Source: CAWBYL01 sp963793025 (lineage in GTDB: Bacteria; Actinomycetota; Acidimicrobiia; Acidimicrobiales; Acidimicrobilacustridaceae). Taken from it: 64,000 bases of DNA. Below the pieces are notes generated by a model that saw nothing but the letters and a program-made list of their open reading frames with translations, was not told where the DNA came from and ran no database searches. The stretch lies in NCBI GenBank assembly GCA_963793025.1, contig CAWBYL010000005.1, positions 248,001-312,000 of the forward strand, written 5' to 3'. Shown in pieces: positions 58,460-64,000 of this stretch (the first letter of the stretch is position 1; the number at the start of each line of letters is the position of its first letter). The position numbers and the translations under genes were made by a program.

Positions 58460-59436
58460 CGGCGTCCACCTCCTCGGCGGGCGGCGGTGGCACCGCGGCG
58501 CGCAAGGCCGCCCGCGGGGGCGGCCATCCTCCCGGTCGCTCCGGTGGCCGTCCCGCAAGCCGGGACACGGGGAGCGCCCCCGCCGGCGCGCCGGCCGCTG
58601 ACGCAACTGATCGACCGCCCCGGCCGACTCGACGGGAGCTCGATCCGGACGCCCTCGCCGCCCTGGAGGAGGAGCGGGACTTCCTGCTGCGCTCGCTCGA
58701 CGACCTCGAGCGCGAGCACGACGCCGGCGACGTGGACGACACCGACTACGCCGAGCTGGTCGACGACTACACCGCCCGTGCCGCCCAGGTCATCCGCGCC
58801 ATCGACGACCGTCGAGCTCTCGCCGCGTCGGCCCGACGGCCCCGATCGCAAGGACGCACCCTGGCCGCCCTCGGCGTGGTGGCGGTGCTGGCGCTGCTCG
58901 GCGGTTGGCTGGTGGTGCGCGACTCCGGATCGAGAGCACCGGGCCAGGGGCTCAGCGGCGACGTCCGTCAGGACAGCGCCAACCTCCTTCTCCAGGCCCA
59001 GCAGTACACGGGTGAGGCTCAAGCCGCGCTGAGCGACGGCGACACCGACACCGCGACGGCCCGGTACCAGAGCGCCCTCGAGACCTACCGCCAGGTGCTG
59101 GACATCTCGCCGGCCAACGTCGAGGCCCTCACCTACCAGGGTTGGGTGCTCCACACGATCGCCGTGAACGGCACCGGCACCTCGGGCGCCGAGCTCGACG
59201 CGCAGGCCCGGAGCCTGCTCGACCAGGCCATCGCCAGCGACCCGGGCTACGCCGACGCCCGGGTGTTCCGAGCGGTGTTGGAGCGCAACGGCGGGCAGTT
59301 CGCGGCGGCGCTGGAGGACCTCGACGCCGTCGACATGAACCGGATCCCGAACTACATGACCACGTTGGTCGACCGGGTGCGGACCGATGCCGAAGCCGGC
59401 GTGGCCGGCGCCACCCCCACCACCGCCGCTCCCTGA
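58456..59436 (+). CDS. ccmI: CcmI-like TPR protein
   Basis: 326 residues. A cytoplasmic acidic stretch (ELDPDALAALEEERDFLLRSLDDLEREHDAGDVDDTDYAELVDDY) precedes one membrane helix (LAALGVVAVLALLGGWLVV), then a TPR-type helical domain (AQQYTGEAQAALSDGDTDTATARYQSALETYRQVL and LTYQGWVLHTIAV). CcmI binds apocytochrome C-termini and hands them to CcmFH. It is the last gene of the operon. Fusion of the CcmI membrane part with the CcmH-like TPR part is common. Confidence 0.8.
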   Translation: MTASTSSAGGGGTAARKAARGGGHPPGRSGGRPASRDTGSAPAGAPAADATDRPPRPTRRELDPDALAALEEERDFLLRSLDDLEREHDAGDVDDTDYAELVDDYTARAAQVIRAIDDRRALAASARRPRSQGRTLAALGVVAVLALLGGWLVVRDSGSRAPGQGLSGDVRQDSANLLLQAQQYTGEAQAALSDGDTDTATARYQSALETYRQVLDISPANVEALTYQGWVLHTIAVNGTGTSGAELDAQARSLLDQAIASDPGYADARVFRAVLERNGGQFAAALEDLDAVDMNRIPNYMTTLVDRVRTDAEAGVAGATPTTAAP

Positions 59437-59502
59437 TCCCGCGGTCAGCGCGTCGTCGCCCCCGAGGCGGAGGGGTCAGGAAGGGTCGGGCCGAAGACTC
59501 GG

Positions 59503-59964
59503 TCAGGCGCCGGGGGGCAAGTAGCGGCCCCGGGTCACCCGACCCATCGTGGTGTCCAGGATCCAGACCGAACCCTTCTGGTCGCGCAGGTCGCCGTCGA
59601 TCTCCATGCCCTCGGCCACCAAATGCCGCAGGAGCACCGGGATGATGTCGCCGTGGCTGCAGGCCAGCCCGTCGGCGGCATCGAGCTCGAAGAGGGCGGC
59701 GAGAGCCACGGCCGGGTCGGCGCCCTCGACGAAGCGGTCGTCGGGCTCCACGACGAGGCCGAGGGCGTTGGCCAGTGGCTCGACCGTCTGCAGGCAGCGG
59801 ATGGCGCTGCTCGACACGATGCGGCGGACCGCCCCGCCCGCCAACGCCTCGACAAGCGACGTCGCCTGGTCCCGGCCCCGGGGCGAGAGGGGTCGCTCGT
59901 GGTCGTCACCGACCCACTCGGACCGTTTGCCGGCGTGTGCGTGGCGTGCCAAGTGGATCGTCAC
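59503..59964 (-). CDS. Histidine phosphatase, SixA-like
   Basis: 153 residues. The phosphohistidine motif is ARHAHAG near the N terminus; the second catalytic His is in LACSHGDIIPVLL, with RxxxT-like support from IVSSSAIRCLQTVEPLA. Short length and RHA rather than RHG fit SixA, which dephosphorylates His residues of phosphorelay proteins, but other acid-phosphatase functions are possible. GTG 59964 has TAGCGT eight bases upstream on the minus strand. Confidence 0.82.
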   Translation of the reverse strand: MTIHLARHAHAGKRSEWVGDDHERPLSPRGRDQATSLVEALAGGAVRRIVSSSAIRCLQTVEPLANALGLVVEPDDRFVEGADPAVALAALFELDAADGLACSHGDIIPVLLRHLVAEGMEIDGDLRDQKGSVWILDTTMGRVTRGRYLPPGA

Positions 59965-60189
59965 CGCCGGTCACGCTAGCGAACGACCTGCGTCCCGAGC
60001 GGACACTGGCACCCTGGAGCGGAGTGGAATCGGTCACGCACCGGCGACCGAACGCGACGGTCCCAGGTGCGATCGGTGGGCCCCTCGAAGAAATCCCTAC
60101 AGTTCCGGACCCAGGTGACCGATGATGGCTCCAAGATGGCTGCCCTGACGGCGGGTCGGTCATCCTGACCCTCGAGGGAGAAACCCATC

Positions 60190-60666
60190 ATGAGTCCCGC
60201 AGGTGAACAGCCGTCGTCCAAGGCACGTTCCGGTCGCCGGGTGGCGGCCATCGCCGCAGCCGCGTCGGCCGCCCTCCTGGTCGGAGGTATGGCCGTGGCG
60301 TCCGCTGCGGACGGCGACGGGTCCGGTGCCGACGTCACCGACACCACCATCGAGTCGACGACCACGACGACGGCCTCCACCCTGCCGGAGGAGCGGATCG
60401 ACGAGGAGACGACCACCACCACCAGCACGACGCTCGACGCGTCGGACCAGCAGGAGGTGGACGACGAGAGCCAGGACCTCGACGAGGCCGACGAGGCCGA
60501 GTCCGACGAAGAGCAGCTCGACGCCGCCGACGCCGCGGAGAAGGTGCACCCCGAGAACCACGGCAAGTACGTGAGCGAGGCCGCGCACGACCACTCCCAG
60601 GACGGCTCCCACGGGAAGTCGGTCAGCGAAGTCGCGCGCAGCGACGCCGGCAAGAAGCAGAAGTGA
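60190..60666 (+). CDS. Secreted acidic protein with histidine-rich repeats
   Basis: 158 residues. A Sec/Tat-like signal peptide (ARSGRRVAAIAAAASAALLVGGMAVASAA) is followed by Thr- and Glu/Asp-rich low-complexity sequence, then two related copies, NHGKYVSEAAHD and SHGKSVSEVARSD, with a Lys tail. Short actinobacterial secreted proteins with HGKxVSxxA repeats exist, but the function is unknown; metal binding by His and Asp is possible. GAGGGAG precedes the ATG. TACAGT at 60099-60104 is a possible -10 box of its leader. Confidence 0.75.
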   Translation: MSPAGEQPSSKARSGRRVAAIAAAASAALLVGGMAVASAADGDGSGADVTDTTIESTTTTTASTLPEERIDEETTTTTSTTLDASDQQEVDDESQDLDEADEAESDEEQLDAADAAEKVHPENHGKYVSEAAHDHSQDGSHGKSVSEVARSDAGKKQK

Positions 60667-60696
60667 GTCGCTGAGCCACCCCGCTCGGGGAGCGGC

Positions 60697-61863
60697 TCAG
60701 CCGGCCAGTGCTCGCAGGCTCCCGACCACCTCGGGGAACGCGTCGAGCACCGCGTCGACGTCGGCGTCGGTGCTCGACCACCCCACCGAGAGCCGCAGCG
60801 AGCGTTGGGCATCGACGCCCATGGCCTCCAGCACGGGCGAGGGCTCGAGACCCTCGGATGCGCAAGCGCTACCCGAGTGGGCGGCGATGCCACGTTGGTC
60901 GAGCCCGAGCAGCACCCCTTGGGGCTCCACCCCGGCGACCGACAGGCACACGAGGTGGGGGAGCCGGGCGTCGCGGTCGGTCGGGCCGAGCAGGTCGACG
61001 CCCTCCACGAGGGTGAGGGCGGCGACGAGTCGGTCGGTGCGCCTCCGCGCCGCCTGCTCCTCGACCGAGCGTCGTTCGTCGTCGAGGGCGGCCATGGCGG
61101 CGGCGAGCCCGACCACGGCGGGCCCGTTCTCGAGCCCGGCGCGGCGAGCCCGTTCCTGATCTCCACCGACGAGCAGGGGCGCCAGTCGCAGTCCTCGCCG
61201 CACCACCAGCACGCCGGTGCCGGGCGGGCCTCCCAGCTTGTGGCCGCTGACCGAGACGAGGTCGGCGCCGAGCGCGCCGAGGTCGAGAGCGACCCGACCG
61301 GCGGCCTGGGCGGCGTCGACGTGCACGAGGACGCCTATCTCCCGGCCGCGCGCCACCACCTCGGCCACCGGCTGGATCGTGCCGACCTCGTGGTTTCCCC
61401 ACTGGACGTGCACGAGCGACGTCTCGGGGGTGACGGCGGCGAACAGCTCGTCGGGGTCGATGCGGCCCTCTCCGTCCACGCCCACCTCGGTGACCGACCC
61501 ACCGGCGGCCAGCGCGAACGCGGTGGTCGACTGGCGCACAGCCGAGTGCTCGACGGCGGCCATCACCACGTGAGGGCGGCGGTCGGCCTCGACGCTGCGG
61601 CGGACGGCTCCCCACGTGGCGCTGGCGATCGATTCGGTGGCGCCGCTGGTGAGCACCACCTCGCGGGACCGGCAGCCGAGGAACCAGGCGATCTGCTCGC
61701 GAGCTTGTTCCAACGCCACCCTGGCCCTCATGCCTTCGGCGTGGATGCGTCCCGGGTCGGCGACCAGAGCGTCCCGGGCTTCTTCGAGCCAGGCGATCAT
61801 GGCCTCGACCGCCTCGGGTCTGATCACCGAGGTCGACGCGTGGTCGAGGTAGTGGCGGGGCAC
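60697..61863 (-). CDS. Cysteine desulfurase, NifS/IscS family
   Basis: 388 residues. The PLP lysine is in VSVSGHKLGGPPGTGVLVVRRG; the substrate-binding HVDAAQAAGRVALDL and the mobile-loop catalytic Cys in SGSACASEGLEPSPVL are in order. It removes sulfur from cysteine to give alanine and a persulfide for iron-sulfur clusters or thio-modification. GTG 61863 has TAGGCT seven bases upstream. It lies 43 bases downstream of the SufR-like gene in the same direction but has its own promoter-like box. Confidence 0.92.
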   Translation of the reverse strand: MPRHYLDHASTSVIRPEAVEAMIAWLEEARDALVADPGRIHAEGMRARVALEQAREQIAWFLGCRSREVVLTSGATESIASATWGAVRRSVEADRRPHVVMAAVEHSAVRQSTTAFALAAGGSVTEVGVDGEGRIDPDELFAAVTPETSLVHVQWGNHEVGTIQPVAEVVARGREIGVLVHVDAAQAAGRVALDLGALGADLVSVSGHKLGGPPGTGVLVVRRGLRLAPLLVGGDQERARRAGLENGPAVVGLAAAMAALDDERRSVEEQAARRRTDRLVAALTLVEGVDLLGPTDRDARLPHLVCLSVAGVEPQGVLLGLDQRGIAAHSGSACASEGLEPSPVLEAMGVDAQRSLRLSVGWSSTDADVDAVLDAFPEVVGSLRALAG

Positions 61864-61906
61864 GGCCGACAGCCTAGAGACCGTTCGAGGCGGCCGGGCC
61901 GCCTGG

Positions 61907-62623
61907 TCAGCCCTCCAGGGCGGTGACGCAGATGTCGTCGCCCATGGGCTTGGACGACTCGATGGCCAGGGTGCTCTCGCCGTAGAGCTCGGCGACCATG
62001 CCCTTCATCATCCCCCGGTCGACAGCGCAGATGACGGGGTTGGCCATCACCGCGTCGCCGAAGGGGCAGTGCTCGGACACGATCCGCAGCTCGTCGTTGC
62101 GCTTCTCGGCGTGGGCGGCGAAGCCGTGAGCGGTGAGCGCGTCGGCCACCGTGTGCAGCGCCGAACGGAACGACCGCTGCTGGTCGGGGTTGGCCCCCAT
62201 CCTCTGAGCCATGAGCCGGCCGTATTCGACGCCGACCTCCTCGGCCATGGCCTCGGCCTGCTCCCGGGGCAGCAGGTCGAGGGCCCGGCCCAGCAGGGTG
62301 ACGAGCACGTCGTCGTGGCGGACCGGGAGGTCGAGTTGATCGCCGAGGGTGGTGGCCCGGTAGCGCTTGGAAGGCCGTCCGGCACCGGACCCGCCGCGGG
62401 TCGTGCCCACCTCCAGGTAGCCACCACCGCTGAGCTTGTCGAGATGGTGGCGGGCGACGTTCGGATGCAGCTCGAAGTGCTTGGCCACCTCGGTCGCGGT
62501 GACGCCGTCGTCACGGCTGCGGGCCAGCAGGTAGATCTCGCGCCGGGTGGGGTCGCCGAAGGCCGAGGTGATGGCCGTGACCACCGAGGAGAACTCGGTG
62601 GGAGTGAGGGTGCCCCTGTCCAC
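61907..62623 (-). CDS. SufR-like iron-sulfur-sensing HTH repressor
   Basis: 238 residues. The N-terminal winged helix is SSVVTAITSAFGDPTRREIYLLARS and VTATEVAKHFELHPNVARHHLDKLSGGGYLEV, as in ArsR/SufR proteins. The C-terminal half contains the Cys set HCPFGDAVMANPVICAVDRG and a last Cys in DDICVTALEG, which fit a 2Fe-2S or 4Fe-4S sensor. SufR represses iron-sulfur assembly genes when holo. Its GTG start has TAGAAT six bases upstream, inside a strong dyad (62626-62659), so it should regulate itself and the divergent mrp gene. Confidence 0.85.
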   Translation of the reverse strand: MDRGTLTPTEFSSVVTAITSAFGDPTRREIYLLARSRDDGVTATEVAKHFELHPNVARHHLDKLSGGGYLEVGTTRGGSGAGRPSKRYRATTLGDQLDLPVRHDDVLVTLLGRALDLLPREQAEAMAEEVGVEYGRLMAQRMGANPDQQRSFRSALHTVADALTAHGFAAHAEKRNDELRIVSEHCPFGDAVMANPVICAVDRGMMKGMVAELYGESTLAIESSKPMGDDICVTALEG

Positions 62624-62625
62624 GC

Positions 62626-62659
62626 CGGTATTCTACCTACCGCCGTAGGAGAAATACCG
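62626..62659. promoter_or_regulatory. Operator between the SufR-like gene and mrp
   Basis: A 34-base dyad: outer arms CGGTATT/AATACCG and inner arms CCTAC/GTAGG, with a three-base mismatch and a four-base centre. It covers the TAGAAT box of the repressor and lies 20 bases before the mrp ATG, so binding would block both. Confidence 0.65.
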
Positions 62660-62679
62660 ACCCCGAAGAGGCCCGCACC

Positions 62680-63825
62680 ATGCCCGTCACCGATACCGAC
62701 GTCATCGAGGCCCTCCGGCCGGTCGAGGATCCCGAGCTGAATCGCAGCATCGTCGACCTCGGCATGGTGCGGGGCGTGGCCATCGACGGCGGGGTGGCGG
62801 CGGTGCGAATCGCCCTCACGGTGGCCGGATGCCCGCTCCGCAACGAGATCCAGAACCGGGTCTCCACCGCTGTGGTCGCCCTCGACGGAATCGACCGGGT
62901 CGACCTCGATTTCACGGTGATGACCGACGAAGAGCGGGCGGCCGTCCGCGAGATGCTCCACGGCGACCCCGCCTCCACGGCCGGCAACAACCAGGCCCAC
63001 GGTCACGCCGAAGGCCGCGACATCCCCTTCGCCGACCCGTCGAGCACGACGCGGGTCCTTCTCATCGCCTCCGGCAAGGGCGGCGTGGGCAAGTCGTCGC
63101 TCACCGCCAACCTCTCCGTCGCCCTGGCCCAGCGGGGCCACAAGGTGGCCGTGGTCGACGCCGACGTCTGGGGCTTCTCGATCCCCCGCATGCTCGGGGT
63201 GGAGCACGCCCCCGTCGTCATCGACCAGATGCTGGTGCCGCCGGAGTCCTACGGCGTCCGGTGCATCTCCATGGGCTTCTTCGTCGACGACGACCAGCCG
63301 GTCATCTGGCGGGGGCCCATGTTGCACAAGGCCCTCGAGCAGTTCCTCACCGACGTCTTCTGGGACGAGCCCGACTTCCTCCTCGTCGACCTGCCGCCCG
63401 GCACCGGTGACATCGCCCTGTCGCTCGCCCAGTTCCTGCCTCGGTCGGAGCTGTACGTGGTCACCACCCCGCAGCCGGCCGCTCAGCGGGTGGCCCAGCG
63501 CGTGGCCTTCATGGGCGAGAAGGTGAACCTCGAGGTCAAGGGGATCATCGAGAACATGTCGTGGTTCACGGGCGACGACGGCAAGCGCTACGAGCTGTTC
63601 GGGGCCGGCGGCGGCGCCGAGCTGGCCGAGCGCCTCGAGGTGCCGTTGCTCGGCCAGGTGCCGCTCGTGAACGCGCTGCGCGAAGGTTCCGACTCCGGTC
63701 GACCGATCTCGGCCGTCGATCCCGAGAGCGAGGCGGCCACCGCCATCATGGGCATCGCCGAGCGCATCGACCTCGAGCTCGCCCCGACCCGCCGTTACAA
63801 CCCGGGCCTCAAGCTCCTCGGCTGA
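62680..63825 (+). CDS. Iron-sulfur cluster carrier Mrp/ApbC
   Basis: 381 residues. An N-terminal MIP18 (DUF59) domain (VIEALRPVEDPELNRSIVDLGMVRG) is followed by the P-loop ATPase: ASGKGGVGKSSLTANLSVALAQRGHKVAVVDADVWG is the deviant Walker A, and LVDLPPGTGDIALSLAQ is the switch. The conserved CxxC usually near residue 290 is not seen (ENMSWFTGDDGKRYELFGAGGG replaces it), so cluster binding may differ. It works with the neighbouring NifS and is under the SufR-like operator. GAAGAGG precedes the ATG. Confidence 0.9.
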   Translation: MPVTDTDVIEALRPVEDPELNRSIVDLGMVRGVAIDGGVAAVRIALTVAGCPLRNEIQNRVSTAVVALDGIDRVDLDFTVMTDEERAAVREMLHGDPASTAGNNQAHGHAEGRDIPFADPSSTTRVLLIASGKGGVGKSSLTANLSVALAQRGHKVAVVDADVWGFSIPRMLGVEHAPVVIDQMLVPPESYGVRCISMGFFVDDDQPVIWRGPMLHKALEQFLTDVFWDEPDFLLVDLPPGTGDIALSLAQFLPRSELYVVTTPQPAAQRVAQRVAFMGEKVNLEVKGIIENMSWFTGDDGKRYELFGAGGGAELAERLEVPLLGQVPLVNALREGSDSGRPISAVDPESEAATAIMGIAERIDLELAPTRRYNPGLKLLG

Positions 63826-63839
63826 CCTCACCCCACCCT

Positions 63840-63939
63840 GAGGCGGATCTCCGGCGTCGGCCCGGATTTCTGCCTCGGGAGTCGGACACCGCGCCCAGTC
63901 GGAGGCAGATCTCCGGCTTCGGTTCCGGTTTCCGCCTCC
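63840..63939. repeat. Two tandem related hairpins
   Basis: Copy one (63840-63876) has arms GAGGC/GCCTC, copy two (63901-63939) has arms GGAGGC/GCCTCC; both contain ATCTCCGGC, then CCGG. They lie just after the mrp stop, so they could act as a terminator, or be two units of a short dispersed repeat. Confidence 0.55.
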
Positions 63940-63970
63940 CGCTGGTCGGGTCAGGGGCCATGCTGGCAGA

Positions 63971-64000
63971 GTGAGCCGTCCGGTGCCCGAGCTGATCGCC
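63971..64000 (+). CDS. Possible start of a gene running off the window
   Basis: GTG at 63971 opens a frame reading VSRPVPELIA to the end. Ten residues are too few for a family call. The start is supported only by reading frame and position after the hairpin pair. Confidence 0.3.
   Translation, partial: MSRPVPELIA

Noticed and set aside
1..64000. tRNA, rRNA and CRISPR arrays
   Set aside because: I scanned the intergenic spaces for cloverleaf-like sequences, conserved rRNA blocks and regularly spaced repeats and saw none.

Overview
High-GC bacterial DNA, most consistent with an actinobacterium of the Acidimicrobiia type. The basis is GTG starts, F420-type LLM oxidoreductase, Rpf and class E sortase families, paired DUF35/thiolase genes, TIGR02569-like and Septum_form proteins, and many start codons only 6-9 bases after a TANNNT hexamer, as in leaderless actinobacterial transcripts. 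This placement is inferred from gene content; no rRNA or tRNA gene was seen.

Layout. 1-9,240: end of a CN-hydrolase, thiamine-binding protein, esterase, then a minus-strand operon of a fused selenium-type xanthine dehydrogenase, an SsnA-like amidohydrolase and an LLM oxidoreductase, then a FUSC membrane protein and a methyltransferase. 9,240-20,012: Rpf, Fe-superoxide dismutase, MscS channel, ValS, CysS, MFS transporter, methyltransferase, acyl-CoA dehydrogenase. 20,060-28,620: an accessory island of small genes (MazEF-like, RelE/Phd and Doc toxin-antitoxin pairs, lipoproteins, tiny ORFs, a BASS transporter, a nucleotidyltransferase/HTH pair) with broken IS21 (istB) and IS110 pieces. Nearly every gene boundary here carries a two-tier hairpin whose loop contains CCCGGCG(T/G/A)T, always in the same orientation whichever way the genes point. 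This looks like an integron-like cassette array without canonical attC sites and is the main candidate for a new system.

28,764-32,090: two DUF35 proteins and two thiolase-fold proteins without the nucleophilic cysteine, resembling the aldolase pairs of sterol side-chain degradation. 32,132-35,868: ABC-2 exporter and a NarL-type two-component system. 35,870-38,506: a second small accessory patch (GNAT, RelE fragment, two tiny zinc-ribbon ORFs, MerR fragment, VOC protein, TIGR02569-like kinase-fold protein). 38,532-52,306: mixed metabolism, including a DUF35/thiolase pair, an acyltransferase/beta-lactamase fusion, a TetR regulator, a glycosyltransferase beside a glycoside hydrolase, an enoyl-CoA hydratase, and a Septum_form lipoprotein with a sortase.

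52,402-59,436: a complete System I cytochrome c maturation operon, ccmABCDEFGHI, with overlapping genes throughout; this exports haem, chaperones it and ligates it to reduced apocytochromes. 59,503-64,000: SixA-like phosphatase, a repetitive secreted protein, then an iron-sulfur block: NifS cysteine desulfurase, a SufR-like repressor with its own operator, and the Mrp/ApbC carrier, ending with a tandem hairpin repeat and the first codons of another gene.
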